A stretch of 15,047 nucleotides of DNA, taken from NCBI GenBank assembly GCA_016206565.1, contig JACQRG010000017.1, positions 1 through 15,047 on the forward strand, given 5' to 3'. Shown here in pieces: positions 6,815-14,140 of this stretch. The DNA comes from Candidatus Omnitrophota bacterium (GTDB lineage Bacteria; Omnitrophota; Gorgyraeia; Aquiviventales; Aquiviventaceae). Positions within the stretch are counted from its first letter, which is position 1. Each line of letters starts with the position of its first letter. Below the pieces are notes generated by a model that was not told where the DNA came from, did no database searches, and saw only the letters and a list, made by a program, of their open reading frames with translations. The position numbers and the translations under genes were made by a program.

Positions 6815-8896
6815 TCATCGCTGGAGGAGCCGCAGCACCGCGGCCACCACCTCATCCACGCCGATGCGTTTCATGCAGGCGTGCGTGACCGTGCGGCAGC
6901 GCGGCGAGTAGCACGGGCTGCAGAACACGCGCTTGTAGAGCACCGCCCCGCGAAAGCGCGGCGGCAAATGCCGGGCCGGGTCGGTGGGGCCGAAGAGCGC
7001 GATCGCCGGCGTGCCGACGGCCGCGGCCAGATGCAGCGGCGAGGAATCCTGCGCGATGAAGACGGCGCAGCGCTTGATCAGGCACGCCAGCTCCATCACG
7101 CTCGTCTTGCCGACGGCCATCAGCGGTGCCATCTTCGTCCTGGCGCGCAGCCGCTCGCCCAACTCTGCTTCGTCCGGCCCGCCGGTGACGATGACCCGCA
7201 CGCCGCGCGCGCCCAGCGCATCGCAGACCTGGGCCCACCGCTCCAGGTCCCATCGCTTGGTGCGCCAGCGCCCGCTGCCGCCGGGATGCACGCCCACCAG
7301 CGGCTCATCCGACCCGAGCAGCGCCCGCGGCAGCATGTCCGTCACGGCCTGGGCGTCCTGCTCGGAGGGCCACACCTCGAGCGCGTCGCCGTCGGTGCTC
7401 AGGCCGGCCTGGCGCAGCAGATAGTGCTGGTGGGCGACCGGGGCTAACACGACGCGCGGCAGCCGCACCCCGCGATTGAGCAGCCACCCGAACTTGCGCC
7501 GATACCCCGCCCGCACCGGGATGCCGGCGAGCCAGCTCATCAGGTGCGTGCGGCGGCTGTTCTGCAGGTCAAGCGACAGATCGAACGCTTCCTGGCGCAG
7601 CCGCCGCACGAAGCGCGCCGCCCCGCGCGCGCCGCGGTCCTTGCGCGCCGGGTCGTACAGGACGATGTCATCCAGGTGCGGGCAGCGGGCCACCACCTCG
7701 TGCGCTGCCCGTCCCACCACCAGGCTGATCCGCCCGTTCGGAAAATGATGGCGGACGGCGCGCAGGCTCGGGCTGGCCAGCACCACATCGCCCAGCGCGC
7801 CGAGCTTCCAGATGAGCACGCGCGGACGGTTCAGGCATTCGTCGTAGACCGCGAGCGTGTGCTCCACCATCCGGTCGAGGGGGTAGTCCGACTCCACGCG
7901 CCGGCGGGCGGCCTCAACACAGCGGGCGCGCAGCGGTGCGTCGTGGCAGAAGCGCGCGACGGCCCGCGCGAGCGCCTCGGGGTCGCTCGGGGGCACGAGC
8001 AGGCCGGTCTGCCCATCCTCGATGAGCTCCGAGAGCCCGCCCAGGCGCGAGGCGACCACGGGCCGGCCCACCGCCTGCGCCTCGACGACCCCTCGGCCGA
8101 AGGATTCCGGATACTGTGACGGCACCACGACGACATCCATTGAGGCGATGAGCTCCGGGATGTCGTAGCGCAGCCCGAGCCATTCCACGGCGTCCTGCAA
8201 TCCCAGCGAGGCGGCCAGGTCGTCGAGCATCTCGCGCCGCGGCGAGTGCGGCGCATCGCCGGCCAGGCACAGGCGCACCGGCAGCCCCTGCCGGCGCAGG
8301 CGCGCGCACGCGTGCAGCGCCACCTCATGGCCCTTCAGGGGAGTCAATCGCCCGACCAGGCCGATGCGCCAGGGCCCGTCGTGGTCCGGCGGCGGCTGGA
8401 AGGCGAAGGCCTCCAGATCCACCCCCCGCGGGATGACGCGCAGCCGGTCGCGCCGCAGCCCGAACTGCTGGACCAGGTAGTCGCCGAGCGCGGCCGAGGG
8501 CGCGATGACCAGGCGGCCCCATACCATGACGCGCGAGAGCGGATGCGGCCGGTAGAAGCCGTGCGCGGTGGTCACGAACGGCCGCTGGGTCCGTCGGGCC
8601 GCCGCCCAGCCGATCCATGCCGGCGCGCGGGAGCGGGCATGCACCACGTCAATGTCCGTGTCCTGGATCAGGCGGCTCAGTGACGGCAGGCAGCGCCAGG
8701 CGGTGAGCGGAAATTTGTCATGCACCGGCAGCTGGTGGTGGGCCGCACCCAGGCGCGTCAGCGGCCCGACGAGTGGGCCGCCCGAGGAGACCACGCTGAC
8801 GCGATGGCCCCGCTGGAGCAGGCCCTTCGTCAGATCCAGCACGCCCCGCTCGACCCCGCCGACGGTCAATGAAGGGAGCATCTGCAGCACGTGCAT
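6815..8896 (-). CDS. Bifunctional glycosyltransferase: GT4 domain fused to GT9 (heptosyltransferase-like) domain
   Basis: This 693-residue protein joins two GT-B glycosyltransferases. Residues 1 to about 352 form a GT4 (WaaG-like) unit. It has the opening MLPSLTVGGVERGVLDLTKG (6-25), a donor-domain start IGLVGRLTPLKGHE (178-191), and the EX7E motif in ESFGRGVVE (Glu 264 and Glu 272) followed by GRPVVASRLGGLSELI. After a short linker, residues 358 to 693 form a GT9 unit: VLIWKLGALGDVVLASPSL (360-378), GVHPGGSGRWRTKRW (535-549) and AQDSSPLHLAAAVGTPAIALFGPTDP (615-640). It ends with the Cys cluster CSPCYSPRCRTVTHAC (659-674). There is no stop or shift between the halves. Its ATG shares one base with the stop of the preceding gene (TGATG), suggesting coupled translation. 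It presumably adds two successive sugars to the core; identities are unknown. Confidence 0.9.
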   Translation of the reverse strand: MHVLQMLPSLTVGGVERGVLDLTKGLLQRGHRVSVVSSGGPLVGPLTRLGAAHHQLPVHDKFPLTAWRCLPSLSRLIQDTDIDVVHARSRAPAWIGWAAARRTQRPFVTTAHGFYRPHPLSRVMVWGRLVIAPSAALGDYLVQQFGLRRDRLRVIPRGVDLEAFAFQPPPDHDGPWRIGLVGRLTPLKGHEVALHACARLRRQGLPVRLCLAGDAPHSPRREMLDDLAASLGLQDAVEWLGLRYDIPELIASMDVVVVPSQYPESFGRGVVEAQAVGRPVVASRLGGLSELIEDGQTGLLVPPSDPEALARAVARFCHDAPLRARCVEAARRRVESDYPLDRMVEHTLAVYDECLNRPRVLIWKLGALGDVVLASPSLRAVRHHFPNGRISLVVGRAAHEVVARCPHLDDIVLYDPARKDRGARGAARFVRRLRQEAFDLSLDLQNSRRTHLMSWLAGIPVRAGYRRKFGWLLNRGVRLPRVVLAPVAHQHYLLRQAGLSTDGDALEVWPSEQDAQAVTDMLPRALLGSDEPLVGVHPGGSGRWRTKRWDLERWAQVCDALGARGVRVIVTGGPDEAELGERLRARTKMAPLMAVGKTSVMELACLIKRCAVFIAQDSSPLHLAAAVGTPAIALFGPTDPARHLPPRFRGAVLYKRVFCSPCYSPRCRTVTHACMKRIGVDEVVAAVLRLLQR

Positions 8897-10854
8897 CAGA
8901 GCAGCTTCACCACGGCTTCGCGCACGACCGAAAAATCATCCAGGCGCTTGGGAGCCTGGCGCTCGGCTAAGGCGCGCCTAATACCGTGGCCCACCTCGGG
9001 CAGCGGATGCAGATGCACGTACCCCTGGGCCTTGAGCTGCTGCAGGAACCGCAGGTGCTTGGCGGTCGGGCCGCGATAGCCTTCCCGCAGCGGCGGTTCC
9101 ACGGCGACGACCCGCCGGCCGCTCGCGCACGCCTCGGAGACCATGGAGACGCTCTCCCCGGTGACGACGGCCACATCCGCCAGCCCCAGCATCCCTTCCA
9201 GGGTGCCGTCAAGGGGATCCTGGCCGGCGAGCAGCAGCAGCCGGCAGCGCGGATGGCGGGAAAGCTTCTGCGCCAGCAGCCGCTCGACCCCGGGCGACGT
9301 GCGGCGGGAGCTGGTCACGACGCACCAGCCGTCCACCGCCTCGCAGGCCGCGAGCACCTGCGACATGAGCGATTCGACAAACGCTTCGCCCAGGCGGAAC
9401 TCGGCCGTGTCGCCCCCGACGAACACGGCGATGGCCGGCCGCGGCTGGCCCGGCAGCGCCGGGGGGCGGAATTTCGGATGCGCCCGCAGCCCTTCGCCGG
9501 CGCGGCGCAGCGCCTCCTCGGGCATGCGCGCGATCGCGCCAGCGATCGAGACCAGATTGGGGCGCGGGGCCAAGCCGTCATGATAGGGCGCAATCACCAG
9601 GCTGAAGCGGCTCAGCGGCAGGGGCGTCGGGTTCATGATGACGACCGACTTGGCGCGATGCGCGCGCGCCCAGAGCAGGTTCACCGGCGCGACGGAGGAC
9701 CCGCAGGAGACGAGGCAGTCCGCCGACCGCTTCAACAACTCCACCGCGCAGGAGGGCATCAGGCATCGGCTCAGGCAAGCCTCGGCCCCCAACGCACCGG
9801 GGGCGATCCGGCTCCATAGCAGTGCCAGCGCGCGCGCGACGCCGCTGCGGTAGCGGATCTCCACGACCCGATGCGTCACGTGCCCCGAGCGCTCCCGCAT
9901 CGCCTCCACCACCGCCAGCGACTGCTTCAGGTGCCCGGCCTTGCCGTCGCTGAGCACCAGGACCCGCCGGGCGGGGGTGCGCTTCCAGCGGTTGTGCATC
10001 CAGAGCCACTGGTGCGGATCCTGCGTGATATGCTGGGCCAGCAGGTGCGCGAATCGGCCGATGGCCTCACGGAGGGCCTCCTCCTCCGGCAGATCCCAAG
10101 AGACCTCCAGCGGCGGCTCCACCACGATGCGGTGGAAGGGACCGCGCACGCGATGGATGAACGCGGGCACGATGAGGGCCCGCCGATGGCGGGCCAGCTT
10201 AAACGGGCCGGTGGCGAACTGGGCCGGCCGGCCGAAGAACTCCACGAACATCCCCTGCCGGCTGGCCTGATCGCCGATGATGCCGACCGGCTTGCGCAGC
10301 TCCAGGGCGGCGATGAGCCGCCGCATCGCCCCGCCCTTGTGGATGATCGTGCACCCCTTGGACTCCCGATAGGAGACGAGCAGGCGGTAGAGCCTCGGGA
10401 ACTTCGCCTGCATCCGGGCCAGCGCCGTGATCGGATAGCCGAGCAGGGCGGCGGCGATGGAGGAGAACTCCCAGTTGCCGTAGTGGCCGGTCAGGAGGAT
10501 GATCGGGCGGCCGGAGGTCACGGCGTCCTCAAAGATCCGCCGCCCCTCGATGCGGATGTAGCGGTCGAGGTACGCCCGGCCCATGACCGGCAAGCGCAAC
10601 AGCTCCACCAGCGAGGCGCCGAATTGGCGGTAGCAGGCGCGGATGATGCGTCGGCCCTCGCGCGGGGTGAACTGGCCGTCGAAGGCGGCGCGCAGGTTCA
10701 GCACGCCGAGGCGCGCGCGCTTCGGCTGCGCTAAATACGCCAGGCCGCCCAGCCCCTGCCCCACCCAGACCGCCGCCTCGGGGGAGAGCCGACAGAACGC
10801 CCAGCTGGCCGCCTTAACGGCCGTGCAGCCCAGCCAGTCGAGCAGCGAGCGCAT
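8896..10854 (-). CDS. LpxL/HtrB-type lipid A acyltransferase fused to an ELM1-like (DUF1022) domain
   Basis: Residues 1 to about 292 are a lysophospholipid/lipid A acyltransferase of the LpxL/HtrB family, which acylates Kdo-lipid A at the inner membrane. It shows the catalytic HX4E motif HYGNWE (His 124, Glu 129), GDQASRQGMFVEFFGRPA (194-211) and the closing HQWLWMHNRWKR (281-292). Residues about 296-652 match the mitochondrial-fission ELM1-like family (COG3660): VLVLSDGKAGHLKQS (298-312), VFVGGDTAEF (478-487), VTSSRRTS (513-520) and VVTGESVSMVSEACASG (563-579), a GT-B-like fold. LpxL is usually about 300 residues and ELM1-like proteins about 350, so both are full length. The start ATG overlaps lpxK by 41 bases and has a GGAGG six bases upstream. 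The fusion points to a role for the ELM1-like half in lipid A or LPS synthesis, perhaps as a glycosyltransferase; this is inference. Confidence 0.88.
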   Translation of the reverse strand: MRSLLDWLGCTAVKAASWAFCRLSPEAAVWVGQGLGGLAYLAQPKRARLGVLNLRAAFDGQFTPREGRRIIRACYRQFGASLVELLRLPVMGRAYLDRYIRIEGRRIFEDAVTSGRPIILLTGHYGNWEFSSIAAALLGYPITALARMQAKFPRLYRLLVSYRESKGCTIIHKGGAMRRLIAALELRKPVGIIGDQASRQGMFVEFFGRPAQFATGPFKLARHRRALIVPAFIHRVRGPFHRIVVEPPLEVSWDLPEEEALREAIGRFAHLLAQHITQDPHQWLWMHNRWKRTPARRVLVLSDGKAGHLKQSLAVVEAMRERSGHVTHRVVEIRYRSGVARALALLWSRIAPGALGAEACLSRCLMPSCAVELLKRSADCLVSCGSSVAPVNLLWARAHRAKSVVIMNPTPLPLSRFSLVIAPYHDGLAPRPNLVSIAGAIARMPEEALRRAGEGLRAHPKFRPPALPGQPRPAIAVFVGGDTAEFRLGEAFVESLMSQVLAACEAVDGWCVVTSSRRTSPGVERLLAQKLSRHPRCRLLLLAGQDPLDGTLEGMLGLADVAVVTGESVSMVSEACASGRRVVAVEPPLREGYRGPTAKHLRFLQQLKAQGYVHLHPLPEVGHGIRRALAERQAPKRLDDFSVVREAVVKLL

Positions 10855-11953
10855 CGTGCCCCTCCAACAGCCGCATCTCCACGCCCAGCACCCACAGCGG
10901 CACCGGCGGGGGTGCTGCGCCTTGGCGGACGACCGCCTCGAGCCGCACCCAATCTTTCTGCGTCGTCACCACCGCCGCCGGCCGAGGCGCCACGATGCCC
11001 GCGCACAGCCGCGTCCAGTCTTGGGCGGTGTAGCGGTGGTGGTCCGGCAGGGCGCGATGCCAGCTCACCGTCGCGTGCAAGCGGCGGATGGTCGCCTCGA
11101 ATCCGGACGGATCGCCGATGGAAGACACCAGGCCGACGCAAGCGCCCTCCAGGCGCGAGAGCTCCATGGGTGTTCCGCTGAAGGCATCGGTCAGGCCGGA
11201 CGGCGCATGCCCGGCGCTGAGGATCAGCGCCTCCGGGGCCAAGGTGCGCAGCCGCTCGCCCAGCGCGCCGACCATCTCCAGGGCTTCGTCCGCCTTGGTG
11301 ATGATGAGCACCTGCGCCCGCCGCAACGCCGCCAGGGGCTCGCGCATCGGACCGCGCGGCAGCAGCGGCCAGCCGCCGAAGGGCGTGCGGGCATGCACCA
11401 GCACGATGTCCAGGTCGCGGTGCAGCCGGCGGTGCTGGAACCCGTCGTCGAGCACGACGGTGTCGGCCGCGAACTCGCGGCAGGCGAGTTCGCCGTTGCG
11501 CGCGCGCCGGGCCCCGACGAGCACCGGCACGCCCGGCAACCGCCGGGCGAGCAGCTGCGGCTCATCCGCCATCCCGTCGAGCGCGGCGGACTGTCCGTTG
11601 ACGGTCAAGCGCGCGCCGTCATGCCGCAGCCAGTACGGCGCGGACCGCCCGCCATAGCCGCGCGAAAGGATCGCCACGTGGCGGCCTTGGGTCTGCAGCA
11701 TCCGGCTGACGAGCTCGACGCACGCCGTCTTGCCGGTCCCCCCCACGGTCAGGTTGCCGACGCTGATGACCCGGCACGGCAGCCGCGCCGGCTTCGCCCA
11801 TTCGCAGGCGTAGGCCAGGTCGCGCGCGGCGACCGCCAGCCGATAGCCGCCGGCAGCGGCCCGAAGGACCGCGCAGGCCAGAGCGTCTAAGAGGGATGCG
11901 GGCCGTTCGCACGTGGCAAGACGCCACCACGCGTCGTGGAGAGCCTGCCACAT
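10814..11953 (-). CDS. lpxK: Tetraacyldisaccharide 4'-kinase (lipid A 4'-kinase)
   Basis: LpxK phosphorylates the 4' position of the tetraacyl disaccharide to give lipid IVA at the inner membrane. The 379-residue protein carries the P-loop in SVGNLTVGGTGKT (64-76), LSRGYGGRSAPYW (96-108), DEPQLLARRLPGVPVLVGARR (130-150) and the Walker-B-like DDGFQHRRLHRDLDIVLV (169-186), all characteristic of LpxK. The N terminus (residues about 25-48) is hydrophobic with spaced Arg residues, as expected for the membrane-proximal helix. It is 31 bases downstream of waaA; a TAGAAT lies 7 bases before the ATG, and no strong Shine-Dalgarno is seen. The gene order waaA-lpxK-acyltransferase places consecutive lipid A steps side by side. 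The 3' end overlaps the next gene by 41 bases. Confidence 0.95.
   Translation of the reverse strand: MWQALHDAWWRLATCERPASLLDALACAVLRAAAGGYRLAVAARDLAYACEWAKPARLPCRVISVGNLTVGGTGKTACVELVSRMLQTQGRHVAILSRGYGGRSAPYWLRHDGARLTVNGQSAALDGMADEPQLLARRLPGVPVLVGARRARNGELACREFAADTVVLDDGFQHRRLHRDLDIVLVHARTPFGGWPLLPRGPMREPLAALRRAQVLIITKADEALEMVGALGERLRTLAPEALILSAGHAPSGLTDAFSGTPMELSRLEGACVGLVSSIGDPSGFEATIRRLHATVSWHRALPDHHRYTAQDWTRLCAGIVAPRPAAVVTTQKDWVRLEAVVRQGAAPPPVPLWVLGVEMRLLEGHDALAARLAGLHGR
10861..10865 (-). promoter_or_regulatory. Shine-Dalgarno of the acyltransferase-ELM1 fusion
   Basis: GGAGG on the minus strand, six bases before the ATG at 10854, inside the end of lpxK. It settles the start and is one of the clearest ribosome sites in the window. 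Confidence 0.65.
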
Positions 11954-11960
11954 GCTCTCT

Positions 11961-11966
11961 ATTCTA
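11961..11966 (-). promoter_or_regulatory. Possible -10 element before lpxK
   Basis: TAGAAT on the minus strand ends 7 bases before the lpxK ATG, in a 31-base gap after waaA. No good -35 hexamer stands at 16-18 bases upstream. The spacing to the start codon nearly matches that of the promoter before the DHS-like gene (6 bases). Weak evidence on its own. Confidence 0.25.
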
Positions 11967-11984
11967 CGTGAAAACCGGGGCGCT

Positions 11985-13265
11985 TCACAGCAGGGGCTTT
12001 AGGGCCTCAAGGGTGCGCTGCGTCGCACCCTGGGAGCGCTCGGTCAGCTGCAAGGCGCGCTCGCCCATGGCGCGGGCGTCGGCGGGGCGCTCCAGCAGCT
12101 CGAGCAGGGCCGGGGCCAGCTCCTCGGCGCCGCGCAGCTGCCGGGCGGCGCGGTGGGCGAGCAGCTGCCGGGTGATGTCGGCGAAGTTGTGCATCGAGGG
12201 CCCGAACAGCACGGGCTTGCCCTGGCTGGCGGGCTCCAGGGGATTTTGCCCCCCGTGAGGAATCAGGCTGCCGCCCACGAAGGCGACGCTGGCCAGCGCA
12301 TAGTACTGCGGCAGCTGGCCGAAGGCATCCACCAGCCCCACTTGCCACGGCGGCGCGCCGGCCGGCTGCGACAGGCGCGCCGACGAGAATCCCTGCTGGC
12401 GCACCAGGGCCTCCACTTCGTCCAGGCGCTCCAGGTGGCGGGGTGCCAGGATCAGGCGCACGGGCCGGCCGGCCTCGCGCAGCCGCTGGGCCGCCTCCAG
12501 CAGCGGCGCCTCTTCTCCGCGATGCGTGCTGCCAGCGACGATGAGCGTCTCGTAGCCGTCAAGGCCCAGGCGCGCGGCGGTCTCGCGCAGGGCCTGCGGC
12601 GAGGGGCGCACGCCAAGGCTGGCATCCCACTTCAGGCTCCCTACCACGAGGATGCGCCCCGGCTCGACACCCAGCTCGCGCAGCCGCCGGGCGTCCTCGT
12701 CGCTTTGCATCAGAAAGCGGTCCACCGCGCCCAGCGTGCCGGCCATCCACCGCTTCATGCATCGGTAGCGGCGGTGGGCGCGGGGGGAGATCCGGCCGTT
12801 GACGACCGCGATGGGCACGCCGCGGGCCTTGGTCAGGAGGATCGCCATCGGCCAGAGCTCCGACTCCATCAGCAGCAGGATGCGGGGGCGGATGGTTTCC
12901 AGGGCGCGCGCCACGCAGCCGCGCAGGTCGAGCGGAAAATAGAGCGGCGCCACCCCGGCCGATGCCCCGTACTGCTTGGCCGCGACGGCGTATCCTCCGG
13001 CGGTCACCGTGGAGAGCGCGATCGGCGCCTGAGGATAGGCTTGGCCCAGTGCCTGCACCAGGGGTGCCGCCGCGAGGACCTCGCCGACGCTGACCGCGTG
13101 CAGCCAGAGGGCCGGGCGGCCCGCGAGCCGCGCGCGCACCTCGGCGGGATACCGGCCCAGCCGCATGGCCCAGCCGCGGTGCGGCAGCCGGCGGCGCCAC
13201 AGCGCCTTGGGCAGATACGCGAGGAAGCCCAGGACGAGCGCAAGTTCGTACAGGAACCACATCAT
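11985..13265 (-). CDS. waaA: 3-deoxy-D-manno-octulosonic acid transferase (Kdo transferase)
   Basis: WaaA moves Kdo from CMP-Kdo (product of KdsB) to lipid IVA on the cytoplasmic face of the inner membrane. The 426-residue protein has an N-terminal hydrophobic anchor (residues about 2-22), WLHAVSVGEVLAAAPLV (54-70) with the conserved Glu 62 that serves as catalytic base in the family, LLMESELWP, VGSLKWDA, and the donor-site VAFVGGSLIPHGGQNPLEPA segment. Length is normal (about 420-430). Whether it adds one, two or more Kdo residues cannot be read from sequence. The start ATG overlaps the recombinase stop by four bases (ATGA), implying coupled translation. Confidence 0.96.
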   Translation of the reverse strand: MMWFLYELALVLGFLAYLPKALWRRRLPHRGWAMRLGRYPAEVRARLAGRPALWLHAVSVGEVLAAAPLVQALGQAYPQAPIALSTVTAGGYAVAAKQYGASAGVAPLYFPLDLRGCVARALETIRPRILLLMESELWPMAILLTKARGVPIAVVNGRISPRAHRRYRCMKRWMAGTLGAVDRFLMQSDEDARRLRELGVEPGRILVVGSLKWDASLGVRPSPQALRETAARLGLDGYETLIVAGSTHRGEEAPLLEAAQRLREAGRPVRLILAPRHLERLDEVEALVRQQGFSSARLSQPAGAPPWQVGLVDAFGQLPQYYALASVAFVGGSLIPHGGQNPLEPASQGKPVLFGPSMHNFADITRQLLAHRAARQLRGAEELAPALLELLERPADARAMGERALQLTERSQGATQRTLEALKPLL

Positions 13266-14140
13266 CTCGCGCGGGGGTGGGCCTGGTCGTAGATCTTCTT
13301 GAGCCGCTGGGCCGTGACGTGCGTGTAAATCTGGGTCGTGGAGAGGCTCGCGTGGCCCAGCAGCTCCTGCACGCTGCGCAGGTCCGCGCCGTGCTCCAGC
13401 AGGTGCGTGGCGAAGCTGTGGCGCAGGCTGTGCGGGCTGATCGTCGCCGGCAGGCCGACCTGCCGGACGTAGCCGCGGATGAGGCGGTCCGCCTGGCGCA
13501 CGGTCAGGCGCGTGAGCTTCTGGCTGATGAACAGCGCCCGGGGGCTGCGCAGGCGCGTGGCGGGGCGCTTGGCCAAGTAGCGTTGGATGGCCCGCAGCGC
13601 GGTGCGGCCGATGGGGCAGAGCCGCTCCTTCTTGCCCTTGCCCCGCACCACCACGCAGCCGGAGATGGCGTCCACCTCGTCGGTGTTCAGGCCCGTCAGC
13701 TCGCTGATGCGCATGCCGGTGGAGTAGAGCGTCTCCAGCAGGGCCCGGTCCCGCAGGCCGCGCCAGTGGCGGACCGGCGGCGCGTCGAGCAGCCGCTGGA
13801 CCTGCGATTCATCCAGGAACATGGGCAGGCGCCGCTCCAGCCGCGGCGTGGGGATGACGGCGGCCGGGTTGTCGGCCAGCTGCCCCTCGCGGCAGAGGAA
13901 CCGGAAAAAGCTGCGCAGGCACGAGAGCCGGCGGGCGACCGTGCGGCGCGACACGCCGCTGGTCATCAGGTGCCCGACGAAGCGGCGCACGTCCAGGGGG
14001 GCCACGCGCGGCGGCTGGTCATGGCCCAGGAAACCGAAGAACTGCTTGAGGTCGAACCGGTAGTTCTGGCAGGTGTGGGGCGAGGCGTTGCGCTCGGTTT
14101 CCAGGTACTGCAGGAACGGCTCAATCGTTTGCGGCTTCAT
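13262..14140 (-). CDS. xerC: Tyrosine recombinase XerC/XerD family
   Basis: This 292-residue protein matches the chromosome-dimer-resolving Xer recombinases in length and architecture. Residues about 1-88 form the SAM-like core-binding domain (FLQYLETERNASPHTCQNY). The catalytic domain has all expected residues: Arg 144 (TGMRISEL), Lys 168 (VRGKGKKER), His 237 and Arg 240 (PHSLRHSFATHLLEHGA), His 263 (LLGHASLSTTQIY) and nucleophile Tyr 272. The start overlaps topA by 20 bases. Xer genes next to topA are known from several bacterial groups, which favours a housekeeping role over a phage or integron integrase. No dif-like site or attachment repeat is visible nearby. XerC and XerD cannot be separated securely; the symbol is provisional. 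Confidence 0.93.
   Translation of the reverse strand: MKPQTIEPFLQYLETERNASPHTCQNYRFDLKQFFGFLGHDQPPRVAPLDVRRFVGHLMTSGVSRRTVARRLSCLRSFFRFLCREGQLADNPAAVIPTPRLERRLPMFLDESQVQRLLDAPPVRHWRGLRDRALLETLYSTGMRISELTGLNTDEVDAISGCVVVRGKGKKERLCPIGRTALRAIQRYLAKRPATRLRSPRALFISQKLTRLTVRQADRLIRGYVRQVGLPATISPHSLRHSFATHLLEHGADLRSVQELLGHASLSTTQIYTHVTAQRLKKIYDQAHPRAR

Noticed and set aside
6799..6855. Upstream ATG at 6855 for the GT9 gene
   Set aside because: Adds 19 residues without family character and overlaps the preceding gene; the ATG at 6798 starts directly at the conserved strand.
12153..13292. 379-codon open frame on the plus strand opposite waaA
   Set aside because: No recognisable family; it is the antisense of a complete waaA with all key motifs. 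The same holds for 1583-2803, 993-2018, 9871-10734, 10643-11890 and 13277-14371.
13262..14140. Tyrosine recombinase as sign of an integrated mobile element
   Set aside because: Length, motifs and the position overlapping topA fit housekeeping Xer; no attachment repeats, tRNA, or cargo genes are nearby.
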